64,000 nt of DNA. Source: Vanrija pseudolonga (lineage: Eukaryota; Basidiomycota; Tremellomycetes; Trichosporonales; Trichosporonaceae). Every line of letters starts with the position of its first letter. Position 1 is the first letter of the stretch. Under the pieces are notes generated by a model. The model had not been told where the DNA came from. It saw only the letters and a list, made by a program, of their open reading frames with translations, and searched no databases. A program made the translations under genes and the position numbers. This document shows, piece by piece, positions 9,265 to 19,567 of this stretch. The stretch covers positions 248,001-312,000 of the forward strand of contig NC_085853.1 in the NCBI RefSeq assembly GCF_020906515.1, written 5' to 3'.

Positions 9265-9788
9265 GGCCGTCGTGTCAGTCGCGTAGTTGGTGCTTGGTGA
9301 GAAATTGGAATGAAAATAATGAGGATGTGTGGAGAGAGAAGGAGAGACTGGGACGCGAGTGGGAGTATATAGGGCTGTTGGACGGGTTGGACGGGTTGGT
9401 GAGGGCTGCTCGACAGACTCGATCACCAAGTCACCATTCGCCTCCCTTTCTTTATCGCTAAAATGCTCAACGATCACTGATATTGACATTTTGCTCGTTA
9501 TCCACTGCATCAAATGGGTGTCTAGTTAGCATAAAGAATACGGCAGTAGTGGGCACAATTGCTGTCGCCGGGCACGAAGTAGGCGCTGCCACTTTTGTCC
9601 CGTTGACCAGAATTTTGTCCCAACCGGGTTTCGTCCGAGCCAATTGTGGGTGATGCCACAGCAATGCTCCGCCACGCCCGCCCACGATAAATCATCATTG
9701 GATGCTCTAGCTTCTCATTGTTCGAACTTGGCCTCGGGGCCACACGTGTGCTCTGACTCTTGTGCATGCAACAGTACCAATGTGCATC
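9265..9788. other. Intergenic spacer, array paralogs 2-3
   Basis: 524 bp. A minus-strand TATA box (CTATATACTCCC, 9362-9373) lies about 100 bp upstream of the paralog 2 ATG. The rest shows no gene-like signal. Confidence 0.55.
9364..9372 (-). promoter_or_regulatory. TATA box for array paralog 2
   Basis: TATATACTC on the minus strand, about 100 bp upstream of the ATG at 9264, followed by pyrimidine-rich leader sequence typical of this array's 5' ends. Confidence 0.5.
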
Positions 9789-10829
9789 TCATCCCTCGCG
9801 ACCAAACGCGCCCTGCAGTGTGATCCAAGCACCTCGCACCTGGTTGACCTGCTCTGCCTGTGCCTTGAGCTGCTGGTTCTCAACCTTTAGAGCAGCAAGC
9901 TCTTCCTTCTGGGCCGCCATACCGGCACGCTCGCCCTCCCAAACCACACGCTCCGCCTGGTGGTTGCGATCCATCTCGGCAATGAGCGACAGGAGGCGCT
10001 CATGCTCGGCGGTCCACTCCGCCTTGTCTGCCGTGTGCTGGTTGATGCCCTGCTGGATCATGCGCAGGCCAGAAGCGAAGGGGTCGTCTTTTGCCAGCTC
10101 AGTCTCGCCCTTGATGTCCGAGGTGGCGGGGTGATGTCGCGGCGGGTCGTCGGTGGGGTGGGGCTGCGGCGGGGGGGTGGAGGACTGAGGCTGCCGGTCA
10201 GGGCTGAAGGGCTGGAGGTGGGTTCGTACACGAGCCGCCTCCTCTTGGTGGGAAGGGTGTCGTTGGTGTCGGCGTCGGGGTCGGCGTCGTGGTGGTCGCC
10301 CACCGCTCGGAGAGGAAGGCCGTGGTGGTCGCCTGCGTCGTGGTCGTGGTCGTCGTCCTCGCCCTCGTCCTGCGGAGCATGGTGAGCCCAAGGAAGCCGG
10401 CAAGTCCACTCCACTGCACTTACCATCTTCACAATCTCCTTGGTCTTCTGGTCAACAAGGACCACGGTGTCAAAATCACGAAAGGCGATGAAGACGCCGG
10501 CATTGCGGGTGCTCCCCATGCACCGGATATGACCGCAGTAACAGTTGTGACACCGCTGGCGGTGGAAGTAGCCACCGGCCTGGGCGACCTTGAAGGCCTC
10601 GACGTCGCATGAAGCAAGCTTGTTCACGCGGCACGACGGACACTTGAGGTGGGCAGGTAGGCTACGTATCATCAGTAAATTCTCCAGCACTGGAGCCCAA
10701 CATACGTGTAGCAATCATATGGCTCTCGAGGCTTCCCCACACTCCCAGTGAGACGCTGCATCGTCACCTCATCGAGTTGGTGTCCGACAGGCAGGTCAGC
10801 GGAGAGGTACACCGCCGGCTCGGCTTTCG
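9789..10829 (-). pseudogene. Array paralog 3: six-Cys domain member, no start codon and one frameshift
   Basis: Exon 1 (about 10829-10706) encodes VYLSADLPVGHQLDEVTM, but the frame is closed upstream by a stop and no ATG precedes the motif. Exon 2 (10661 to about 10424) carries CPSC, LASC, the 18-residue spacer DVEAFKVAQAGGYFHRQR, CHNC and IRC, then the strand pair with DTVVLVDQKTKEIV. Exon 3 opens with DEGEDDDHDHDAGDHH and an NLS-like PTKRRRLVYEP. The coiled-coil part (KAEWTAEHERLLSLIAEMDR) is in another frame. The switch falls at a run of seven or eight C (about 10170-10177 on the plus strand). The sequence where the start should be looks like the GCAACATGCC context of paralog 15 with the ATG lost. 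Either a decayed copy or, for the homopolymer only, an assembly error. Confidence 0.6.
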
Positions 10830-11211
10830 CGTTGCCTCAGTAAGGCCGGCGTGGCCGGGGAAGAAGGTGTGTGAAGAAGGTGTGTCGGTGGCAAAGTGCG
10901 CTGACTCACTGCAAGTTGTGAGGAAGGAAGGAGTGAGAGAAGGAGAGAATGTGAGAGAGACGAGAGAAGCCGTTCGCGCCAATTTGCATGCCAAAGGAGG
11001 GCCACGGTCAGTGGGTGGCGACTCGTCTCGAGGCGAAATTGCGCCCGGGCCGCGACGGCGACACGACGCGACAACACGCGGCGCGCGACGCGTCTGGATC
11101 AGCAGATCGGTGCCCCGGAGAGGGCATACAGAGTGAGGGGAACATTGAGACACGGCAATGTCCTCACTTACTGTACATACGCTACAGACATCTGCCACTA
11201 TCTACCACCTA
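10830..11211. other. Spacer upstream of array paralog 3
   Basis: About 380 bp. It contains a pyrimidine-rich minus-strand leader (CTCTCTCACATTCTCTCC) and a possible 5'-UTR intron (GTGAGT near 10910, ACTGAG acceptor near 10832) resembling that of paralog 15. It also has one ACGCGT hexamer (11088-11093). No gene seen. Confidence 0.4.
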
Positions 11212-12476
11212 CTACGAGTCCATCAAACGCTTCACGGCCGCGAACTTGTCCAAATCGGCTTGCATCTTGGCCATCTCCGCCTTGGATTCTGCCGCAGCCG
11301 CCACGTGCCCCGTCTTCTCCCGCTCCCAAGCCTTCTGCTGCGCGAGCAGTGACGCCCGCTCGCGCCCCCACTCCGCTTCACGGGTGGCGAACGACGTGCT
11401 CTTACGCTTCCAGTCCGCCTCGCGCGTCGCGAACGCCTCCCGCTCGTCCTCCCACTCGGCTTCCTTCTCCTCGAACGCCTCACGATCGCGGTCCCACTCC
11501 TTCCGGTCGGCAGCGTACCTCCTCTGGTCGGCCTGCACTGCGGCTGAGTCGGGCCCGAGGCGCGCGCGTTCGGCTACCCAGCGCTTCTTCTCTTCTGCAT
11601 GGGCGTCGAGCTCGTCCTGGATCGCGCGGAGGTGCTCGTGCATCAGCGGGCGCCTGGGTGGCGGAGTCGCACTCGGCTCGGGGCTCGGCTCGCCCTTCAG
11701 CCGACGGAGAGCGCGCGAGTACCGAGGTGGACTGGGGCTGCGATCGCCCTGAGCCATGGTGCGGCGTCTTGACCGGCGCGGCGTGTCGTCCTCGCTGTCG
11801 GGCTCGTCCTTGACGAAGTTCCGGGCCGCCTCGGCGATCTGTGCTGCGGTCGGCTTGACGCGCTTGCGCTTGTCGCGCATGCTGCGCGGGGGGAGCTTGA
11901 TACTCAGCTCGCCGGCGGCATCGGTGCTTTGCTGGGTGGGTTGTGTCAGGGTGGTGGTCAGGGAAGGTGCACGGTCGGTGGCGCCGCGAGCGACTCACCG
12001 TTTGGATCACCGTCAGCGTCGCCTTGTTGACAAACACGACGGTATACGAGTCGATGAAAGCCAGGTAGTACGCTTTGTGAGAGCACTCGCACCCGCACGT
12101 GCCGCAGTAGTGGCAGTTGCCGGGTGGCTCGAAGTACCCACCGACGCGGGCGACGACAAGTGCCTCGACCCAGCACCCCGTGTCGCGAGGGCGGTCGAAG
12201 CAGATCTTGCAGGAGAAGTGGACTGGCGTGCTGGGTGTGGTGTCAGAGGGGTCGAGGGAGGGAAGGCACCTGGGCGGGCGTCCTCAACAGCAGATCGCCG
12301 ACTCACCGAAACTTGTCCACGGGCCTCTTGTTGCCCCGCCGTGTAGGCTTCTCGGCCGTCGCAGTACACCCGATCAACATCATCTCAGCGGACTGGAGGG
12401 CACTGTCGACGGGAAGATTGGCGAAGAGGTATACTGGCCTCGGGGCGATTCGCCTAGGGTTGGGTGGGGGCGGCAT
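11212..12476 (-). CDS. Array paralog 4: Cys domain member with classic 14-residue Trp coiled coil
   Basis: Three exons, 12476-12307, 12230-11999 and 11931-11212 (373 aa), phases 2 then 0. Exon 1 ends YLFANLPVDSALQSAEMMLI. Exon 2 has CKIC, DTGC, a 19-residue spacer beginning WVEALVVARVGGYF, then CHYC and a cluster CGTCGCEC, followed by YYLAFIDSYTVVFVNKATL. Extra cysteines at the end make this the most Cys-rich member. Exon 3 has a basic start (SMRDKRKRVK), an acidic/SR-like linker and a coiled coil built of 14-residue units with Trp near each start (AEWEDEREAFATRE, ADWKRKSTSFATRE, AEWGRERASLLAQQ). It looks intact. Confidence 0.75.
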
Positions 12477-13016
12477 CGTCGTGAGCGTCGTCGCAGCGTC
12501 GCGGTGCTGAACAGTATGGCGTGAGCCGAGGTACCTGTCTGCGGTCCTCGGTGCGGTGCTTACAGTGCGATGTCTGACTCGTGTTGACAATGTGTCGCGC
12601 TAGAATGAGAAGAAGAAGAAAAGGAAGTTGGGTGTTTGGAGGAAGGTGGCCTGGTGGAGAATACGCGAAATGCGGCTGACGCGACTGACTGGCTTTGGCG
12701 GTGGCCCCGCCGTACTGTTACCGCCGTCGCTGAGCCCTAGGCGCGTGGGCGGGGCACAGGCGGTGGGGTGCAAGATGCTCTGAAGTGATGCACATGATCC
12801 ATGAGTGTGTATGTATACAGTATGAAGAATGTCCGAATTAGAAGGCCCTCAGCTGTTCCATGTGTCCGCTATGTTTGCCTGCTGATATCAGCGCGCCTCG
12901 ACGACGCTGATTGTGTACTCGCCACTCGTCGCCGGCCATTACGGCCGCAATGACTTCTCGCCTGCTGCCCCTCGACCTCACCGAGGTGCGATCTCCCGTC
13001 GACTCGATCGGGCCGA
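12477..13016. other. Intergenic spacer, array paralogs 4-5
   Basis: 540 bp. No gene, array-type motif or obvious repeat seen. It contains the 3' flank of paralog 5 and the promoter of paralog 4. Confidence 0.5.
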
Positions 13017-13826
13017 TCATCGATTCGTGCGCTCGAGGTTGTGGCGGAGCAAGTCGCGTTCGAGCGCCAAGCGCTTGTTTGCCCTCTTGTACGCCGCCTC
13101 GTTGTCGGCAATGCGGCGGTTCTCGATCTCCATCTCGGCCTTGTCGGCCGCGTCGCGCTCCGCCTGGTTGTTGGCTGCCTGCAAGGCCTCCGCGAGCCGC
13201 CGCCTCTCTTCTTCAGACGCTGCCAGCTCGGCGCGGAGTTCGCGCACAGCGTCGTCATCGCCGCCTTTGACAAGGTTCCAGGCGTGCCAGCCCAGGCGGA
13301 CGATGAGGTGGACCGTGTATCTGAGATTCGTGGGGAAGACGAGCTCGGCGGGTGGTGCAGGTGGTGGTGGTGGTGCCTGTGCTGGTGGTGGAGGGACAGT
13401 GGCCGGGGTGGCTGGTGCTGAGGGTGGTGTGGTGGGAGTCTTGTCGGTGCTGTGAGCACTGCGGTTACTGCTGAGGCTTGTGAGGGAGGATGAGGTTGAG
13501 AGCTCGCGCCGTCGCCGATCGACGTTGACCAGGACGCGGGCGATCGGACGGTGCCCCGCATGGTCGTCTTCCTCGCTGTGCCAATGGACCGGAGCGTCTT
13601 CCTCGTCGCCGTCCATGGCGTCGAAATCCATCTCCTCGTCAGAGTAGTCGGCGTCTGTGGACTCGGCCTCGTCTTCGCGCTCAGGCAACGAGTCATCGTC
13701 GTCGTCGCTGTCGTCATCCGCGGTGCGGCGGGTGCCTCGCGAGGCCGTGGCCGACTTGGCGTGCTCGGAAGGCTGGTATGGATGCGCCGCGCCGCGGCGG
13801 CGCGTGCTGCTCCGCGTTGCGGGCAT
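13017..13826 (-). CDS. Array paralog 5: Cys-less, acidic/disordered with C-terminal coiled coil
   Basis: Single exon, 269 aa. The start MPATRSSTRRRG closely matches the start of paralog 15 (MPATRSLRSRVAK), which links this Cys-less protein to the array family. Residues 30-80 are strongly acidic (DDDSDDDDDSLPERED). Residues 125-165 are Pro/Ala-rich. Then comes a hydrophobic patch FPTNLRYTVHLIVRLGWHAW and a coiled coil of about 85 residues (ELRAELAASEEERRRLAEAL). There is no CxxC and no PVG motif, so the exon 1 and exon 2 modules of the other members are missing. It may be a retained or retro-derived derivative. Function unknown. Confidence 0.65.
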   Translation of the reverse strand: MPATRSSTRRRGAAHPYQPSEHAKSATASRGTRRTADDDSDDDDDSLPEREDEAESTDADYSDEEMDFDAMDGDEEDAPVHWHSEEDDHAGHRPIARVLVNVDRRRRELSTSSSLTSLSSNRSAHSTDKTPTTPPSAPATPATVPPPPAQAPPPPPAPPAELVFPTNLRYTVHLIVRLGWHAWNLVKGGDDDAVRELRAELAASEEERRRLAEALQAANNQAERDAADKAEMEIENRRIADNEAAYKRANKRLALERDLLRHNLERTNR

Positions 13827-14109
13827 GGTGAGTTGAGCTCAATGTCCTGGGTGATGGAGAGTGTGTGAGGTGTGAGGTGTGAGGTTTGAAGATGAGGAAG
13901 ACAGGCAAGACGAGGAAGACAGTCGCGTCTGATCGGCGCGATTCAGCATTGGACTCGTCCCGGACCAACGAACACCGTCCACGCAACTTCTTCGAGCAAC
14001 TGGGACACCACTTATGAAACGATTCACATGCATGCTAGACAGTCGTAATGCATAGACAATGGGCCTCACCCTCACCTGCACAGTCAGCCTCAGCAGCACA
14101 CGCTGCCAC

Positions 14110-15156
14110 TCACATCTGATTGTTGGCCTGCACACCACTCACAACCTCCTGCCCCACCCTCTGCTCTCTCTCCAACTCCTCAACAATCGTTTTCCAGTAC
14201 GCCTCGCGTGCGTTCAACTCGGCCTTGGCCTGTCGCGCCTCGGAGGCGCGGAGTGCCGTCTCGCGCGCAAGGTTGGCGTCGGCGGTCGTGCGGAGCGCGC
14301 GTTCTTTGTCTCGTTCGATGGTTCGCCGACGGAGTGTCTCCTCGTGGTGCCTCATCCAGGCATCCATGTTCTCATCCCTGGTATCCACCAACATCTCCTT
14401 TTCGTGGAGTTGCTGTCCCCTCGTCTCGAGCGCCGCTTTCTCAGCCTCCACCTCTGCAGCCTTCGTGGCAAGGAGCTTCTCCCTAGCCTCCACCGCCGCG
14501 GACCACTCGGCGAGGTGCAGCTTCTCCTTCTCCACCACCTCCATATCGGCAGCCAGGCGCCGCTCACGTGCGTCCATTACAGCTGAATTGTCGGCTGCTG
14601 CGCGCTCACGGTCGACCGACCAGCGCCCGATGTCGCTTGTGAACCGGCGGAGGATGGACGACAGGTCTTTAGGCGTGCCCGGGGGAAGGACTAGGATGGG
14701 CATCGATGGTGTTGGGCCGGCATCCTCCTCGGCGAGGTCGGGGTCCGACGGGTTTTGCGGTGGGGTGCTCGTTGCGCTTGAGAGGGAAGACAAGGGGGAA
14801 GGTGACGTCAGGCTTGCCGCTTCAGCGAGCACTGGGAAGCCGTTGCCTTCCCCGACGTCGGTCGGCGCATCAACCTCGCTGTCGTTCTCGTCGTCGGCCT
14901 CATGATCGTGAGGGAAGTCAATCGCGGCGTCGTCCTTCCCGTCATCGTTCATCCAGAACGGGCCGTTCTCCACCTCATCGTTGGGCCAAGTCTCGTCTTC
15001 ACTGTCGGTGAGGTGTTCGAGATCAGCGTAGGTGTTCACGGGGCGGCGTTTGCGTGAGGACGACCGCACGGCGGTCGGGGGCTCGGGTTTCGGCTGGGAG
15101 GCGGTGAGAGGTGACATGGGGTGGCGCGCAGGAGTGCTGGTGCGTATTGGGGGCAT
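14110..15156 (-). CDS. Array paralog 6: Cys-less, acidic region plus long coiled coil
   Basis: Single exon, 348 aa, starting MPPIRTSTPARHPM. After a basic SSSRKRRP stretch the text TYADLEHLTDSEDE recalls SYADMEHITGD of paralog 1, which I take as a relic of the PVG-motif region. Residues 55-110 are acidic, then a Ser/Thr/Pro linker, then about 170 residues of coiled coil (RERRLAADMEVVEKEKLHLA, KAALETRGQQLHEKEMLVDT, EREQRVGQEVV). No Cys pairs. Flanked on both sides by the two other Cys-less members in the same orientation, so the three look like one sub-duplication. Confidence 0.65.
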   Translation of the reverse strand: MPPIRTSTPARHPMSPLTASQPKPEPPTAVRSSSRKRRPVNTYADLEHLTDSEDETWPNDEVENGPFWMNDDGKDDAAIDFPHDHEADDENDSEVDAPTDVGEGNGFPVLAEAASLTSPSPLSSLSSATSTPPQNPSDPDLAEEDAGPTPSMPILVLPPGTPKDLSSILRRFTSDIGRWSVDRERAAADNSAVMDARERRLAADMEVVEKEKLHLAEWSAAVEAREKLLATKAAEVEAEKAALETRGQQLHEKEMLVDTRDENMDAWMRHHEETLRRRTIERDKERALRTTADANLARETALRASEARQAKAELNAREAYWKTIVEELEREQRVGQEVVSGVQANNQM

Positions 15157-15369
15157 GGTAGGTGGTGTGGTGGGTAAGTGAGAGAGAGAATGTCACGACG
15201 CGGAATATGTAGGAGGAAAATAACCGCTGTGGAGGTGGAAGTAAGTACACGGTGCTGGGAGGAAACGTGGTCGGACGGCTTAGGTGTACTCTACACGGTG
15301 TTGACGGAGCGCATTGTAAGCTTGCATCATCTGCATATGTACACCAGTGGGCACCCTCCCGCCTCGACC

Positions 15370-16296
15370 TCACTCGTCATTCAACGCCACGAGCTCCCTG
15401 GCAGCCTGCCTCGCGTTGGCCCGGTACGCCTCCAGCTCGGCAACCCTAGCCTCCAGCCGCGCCCGATCAGCGTCCCACGCAGCCTTCTCCTCCGCATGCT
15501 TCCTCCGCTCGGCCTCAACGGCGCCATGGCAGTCCTTGTGGGTGGCGATGAAGTCGAGGAGGGAGGGGAGGAACTCGGGCTCGGCGGAGGTGGAAGCGGT
15601 GGCGGCGGTGCGGTTCACCGTGGCCTTGGATCGGGATGTGCGGTTGGATGGCGAGGTCGGGACGTGCCTTTCACCGCGGGTACGATAGTTGGCGCCCAGG
15701 TTCGACGGCGCGTTCGGGTCGGGGTCGACATCGCGCGCGTCGTAGTCTTCCTCGGCGCTGTCTTCCTCCGCCCCGCTCGACACCGCCTCGTCCGACGACT
15801 CGCTTTGGCTCTGCAACTCGTCTTCCTCGTCTGACTCGTCGAGACTGTCCTCGTAGTCCTTGGCGTGGGCCATGAAGCGGCCTTGAAGACGAGGACCACG
15901 GTCGGCGTCGACTCCGAGGGCGTAATCCGGCGTCACCTCGGGGGAAGGCGAGCGGGAGGTGTGGCTGATACGACGGCGGGTTGTGGAAGCACCATTGGTC
16001 TTGGTGGTGGGCTCGTCCTCCTCGTCGCTGAGGAAGAGGTGCAGCAGCAGCTCGGTCGACGATGGACGAGTCTTCGAAGGACGTCGCGAGCCATAAGTGA
16101 TAGGCTTGTTGTTGAGGCGGCGGCCCTGGCTACGCCGCGGGGGAGGGGAGCTTGCCGAGCCCGATGAAGGCGGGGTAGGTAGTGTTGCTGCTGACGACGC
16201 CGCCGCCGGGGCGGCAGCCGCCTGGGCGGGCGGCTTGAGGGGGTTGAAGCGCGACACTGCTCGACGAGTACGTGAGCTGCGACGTGGTGCGGGCAT
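15370..16296 (-). CDS. Array paralog 7: Cys-less, acidic with short coiled coil
   Basis: Single exon, 308 aa, starting MPAPRRSSRTRRAVSRF, similar in pattern to paralogs 5 and 15. It is mostly disordered: Ala/Ser/Pro-rich to residue 55, basic patches (RRSQGRRL, SRRPSKTR), an acidic centre (DSLDESDEEDELQSQSESSD) and a final coiled coil of about 60 residues (EAERRKHAEEKAAWDADRAR). One HKDCHG is the only notable Cys. The final AAWDADRARLEARVAELEAY keeps the Trp-containing unit of the family. Function unknown. Confidence 0.65.
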   Translation of the reverse strand: MPAPRRSSRTRRAVSRFNPLKPPAQAAAAPAAASSAATLPTPPSSGSASSPPPRRSQGRRLNNKPITYGSRRPSKTRPSSTELLLHLFLSDEEDEPTTKTNGASTTRRRISHTSRSPSPEVTPDYALGVDADRGPRLQGRFMAHAKDYEDSLDESDEEDELQSQSESSDEAVSSGAEEDSAEEDYDARDVDPDPNAPSNLGANYRTRGERHVPTSPSNRTSRSKATVNRTAATASTSAEPEFLPSLLDFIATHKDCHGAVEAERRKHAEEKAAWDADRARLEARVAELEAYRANARQAARELVALNDE

Positions 16297-16478
16297 TGTG
16301 AGTTGTGGTCGCGGTGGGCAGTGGGCAGAGGGTCAGATGGTCAGTTGAGGCGGGACGGTGAGGAAGGCGGTAGTCGGGACCGTTTTCACCGCAACGCAAC
16401 GCGGACCCAGTCCACTCCACGGACGCGTCAAACCCAATAATGCAAATGACAAATATCGCACCGTCCACCAAACCCAGC

Positions 16479-17295
16479 TCAAGCAAGCTCGCCACCAGCA
16501 CCACTCCCCTCGCCACCACTCGCCCCGCCAGCCGCCTCACCACCTTCCCGCTCCTCCCGCTCCGCATCGACCCGTCGCTGCTCACGCACGGTCTCGACAT
16601 ACTCGCGCACGGCACGATCGACCCCCGCCATAACGGCATCATACCGCACTTTTGCGGCTGCAAGATCACGGTCCAGTGCGGCGCGCGCGGTGGCGCGGTG
16701 CGCGACTTCCTCGGGCGAGCTGCTCGCCCCTGTGCTCGGCGTGCGGGCGATGAGGTCGCTCGCCAGCTCGATGTCGGTGTCGTCCTCGCTCGTGACCTGG
16801 AGATCAGCACGGCCCGAAGCGCGACTCACGCGGTGAATCGGGTCGCCCTCCCTGTCGACGAGCACGGCGTGCTCCGCGCCCCAGTCCGTGAACGCGACGT
16901 ACACGCCAGTACGGCGCGAGCTGCTCGAGCACTTTGAGCCTAAACGGAAACACTCAAAGCATGCCACGACCTCTAGCACCCCACCGCCGACGGCCCTGAA
17001 GTGCTTGACTTCGCAACTGTGGCTCGACTCGCAGCACTTCTCACACACGAGCTTCGGCGGCGCGCTGCTGTCAGCGCTGAGGTGCGGTGCGGCACACGCA
17101 CGGGTAGTAGACTTCCGACTGGCCGCGGGCGTTCGTCATGGTCCCCTCGCCGCACAGGCGGGTCATTTCACCCTCAGTCAGGTGCTCGCTGCGTCTGTTG
17201 GCGAAGAGGTAGGTCGGAGTCGCAGCGCTGACCGTCGGGGCTGGGACTGGCCCAGATGCCGTTCGCGTTGCGCGCGGCGTGCGGTCCCACGACAT
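16479..17295 (-). CDS. Array paralog 8: short six-Cys member
   Basis: Exon 1 17295-17102 and exon 2 from about 17064 to 16479 (259 aa). A further 33-nt in-frame intron may be removed after HRV (giving 248 aa). Exon 1 ends YLFANRRSEHLTEGEM, keeping the Tyr-Leu-Phe start but losing PVG. The Cys domain is complete: CEKC, SHSC, a 17-residue spacer EVKHFRAVGGGVLEVVA, CFEC, GSKC, then YVAFTDWGAEHAVLVDREG. The coiled coil is short (ARAALDRDLAAAKVRYDAVM to VREQRRVDAEREEREG) and the tail is Gly/Ala-rich. Intron 1 is only about 37 nt, near the lower limit for fungi, so that boundary is tentative. Confidence 0.65.
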
Positions 17296-17629
17296 GGCTG
17301 CTGCGTTAGCTGGGGCTGGGTATGTAGGCCGTGGGCAGGCTGGGCTTTGCTTACTGTTTGATCACTGCCGTTATTTGGTGGTGAGGAGAGTGACGGTGAA
17401 GTCTCAACTTATATGAGGGCGTTGTTCGAGTTGATTGTCGTGTGTGCCCGCCGCTCATCCAGACGGCTCGCACTCCAACCCTACGCATGCACACTCGCAC
17501 TCATGACAATGGCTTCTCTTCGTTCTCCGTCAGACCACGCACCCCCGTCGCGCAGGCCTTTGAACATTCAAGCTACATACAAGGCCATGCATCACCAAGT
17601 ATCCAAGCTACCACCACCAACCAAGCATA
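17296..17629. other. Spacer, array paralogs 8-9
   Basis: 334 bp. A minus-strand TATA-like CTCATATAAG (17407-17416) lies about 115 bp upstream of the paralog 8 ATG. No gene seen. Confidence 0.5.
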
Positions 17630-19026
17630 CTAACCCCCGCGGGCCCTCGACATCCCCAGTGCGGCCCTCAAGCCGACAAGCGCCCTCTCCGCGTCCGCGA
17701 GGCGGTCGAACATAGCCGCGCGGTCCTTGACGGCGTTGGCCTCAAGCATGGTAATGTGCCGCTCGTACGACTCCTGCTGGACGCGCCATGCGGCCACGCT
17801 GCTCTGGCTGTCCTTGGCCACCTTCTGCCACTCGCCCACGAGGTGGTTGCGCTCGGCGGCCCACCGTGTCTCATTGGTCGCGAACTGCGCGCGCTCCGCC
17901 TGCCACCCGGCGACGGCCTGCGCGTGCACCTCGCGCTCGTGCGCCAGGCGCGCCTCGTTGACGGCGTACTGTACCCTCTCGCCCGTCCACGCTGCCTCCT
18001 TGCGCGCGTGCTGCTGCACCTCGTGCTTGAGGCCCGCAATGGTCGACTCGTACTGCCTCTGGTGCGTCGCCCACGCTGCCTGCGTGCGCACTTACTGCTC
18101 GAGGTCGTGCCTGAGCGCGGCAATGGTCGACTCGTACTCCTGCTCCTGGGCAGCCCACGCCGCCTCGTTGGCGAGGTGCTGGGTACGCTGAGCCTCCCAA
18201 GCGGCTCGCTCGAGCTCGTGTTCGTGCGTCTTGTTGCTGGTGCTGGTGCTCGCCGTTGGGCTGTTGTTGAAGACGATCTTGCCGTCGACTTGGGACCAGG
18301 CGGGCAGCTTGACGGTGATTGGGGAGAGCGTGGCCTGCACCACCGGGGCCGCCGGGGCCACCGGGGACGCGGGGGTCTCCTTCTCGCCGAAGCCTGAGGG
18401 AGTCACGGGGACGATAGTCTCCTCGGCGTCGTCGGGGTTGGAGTTGCCGTCGTGCTCAACCTCGGGGGGCGGTGGAGCAACCGGCTGAGGCCTCCCCTTC
18501 GCCTTGCGCGTCAGCACTGAACCCGCCGGTCGGGCAACGTACAATGCGCACGAGTGCCTTGCCCTTCCTGTCGAGCACCACCACAGTGTAGGGGTCGGTC
18601 AGGGCGATGAGGTGGTTGTAGGAGCGGGTGCTGGCGGAGCACTTGCGCGGCACGCAGTCGTGGCAGGCGCGGAGGTCGAACAGCCCGCCCTCCTCGGCAA
18701 CCTTGAGCGCCATGATCCAGCACCAGCCACCACCGTCCTTCGTCTCCGGCGCCTCGCGGCACCGCACGCAGGCGAGATGCTCTGGCGCTCTGAGATGAGG
18801 TCAGCTGGTGCACATGAGAGCAGACTCACAGGTACTTGTCCCCGGTGTAGGCTACCGGACCCGTCTTGTACGTCGGCGGCCCGCAGCCTATCGCCATCAT
18901 CTGCTCGGCGTCGAGCTCGGTGCCGACGGGGAGGTCGCTGAACATGTACGTGGTTCTTGAGCTGCCGGCAGCCTCTGCGGCTATGCCGACAGGCGCGTCG
19001 TGGGGGTTTGAATCCTCGATTGCCAT
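17630..19026 (-). pseudogene. Array paralog 9: Cys domain member with an in-frame stop inside the coiled coil
   Basis: Exons 19026-18830, 18789-18543 and 18484 onward; phases 2 then 0. Exon 1 ends YMFSDLPVGTELDAEQMMAI. Exon 2 has CVRC, a 12-residue gap, CWIMALKVAEEGGLFDLRA (18-residue spacer after Cys3), CHDC and RKC, then YTVVVLDRKGKALV. Exon 3 carries Trp repeats (AAWAAQEQEYESTIAALRHD). A TAA at 18092-18094 then interrupts the frame, which stays open for another 154 codons of the same repeat (AAWATHQRQYESTIAGLKHE) to 17630. No splice pair of consistent phase removes the stop. If translated to the stop, the product is about 278 aa. The downstream part ends RALVGLRAALG as in paralogs 10 and 11. 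A recent nonsense change or sequence error is likely. Confidence 0.65.
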
Positions 19027-19567
19027 GAACGGGCGGTGAGTGTTTGGGTTGAGGTTGAGAGAGAGAGGTGATCAAGGTGAAGAATATTCTTGATAACGTC
19101 GAGTCGTCTTAAGCAAAACATGTGCGCCCTCGCCAGTCGTTGGGTGGCGAAGGTTGACGCGACACACACATGCACACTGATGCGGGGGATGCATGGCGGC
19201 GCCAGCTCCCTCTTCTGTAACGGCGACGAGGGGAGGATCGATGGACGACGGACAGACAGATGGACAGATCGTCGGCGCCTCGTGTCGGGCGTGGCGGCGG
19301 CGTGACGACCGCGTGTGTGTGTGTCTTGATGGTGTCGTTCAACGTCGACGCCGAGGCGGCACACAGGCCAGAGGCAAGCCACGCAGAGCAACAGCACACA
19401 CGCCCCGAGGCATGGCGAAGACGGCTAGACACACAGTTCACACAGTGCATGGACAAACGCAAGCAAGTGCGTCCCACCCTAGTCTTCTTGTCTGGCTTCA
19501 CTTGAACGCTGACGCTGAGGTATGGGTAACACGCTTGAGCGAGTTGTATGTAAACACTGTTTTTTTT
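19027..19567. other. Intergenic spacer, array paralogs 9-10
   Basis: 541 bp with no gene or array motif. It includes a T9 tract at 19561-19569 at the 3' end of paralog 10. Confidence 0.5.

Noticed and set aside
10988-11752. Plus-strand open frames over 10.9-11.8 kb
   Set aside because: They are antisense to the coiled-coil exon of array paralog 4 and its flank; Ser/Arg low-complexity text only.
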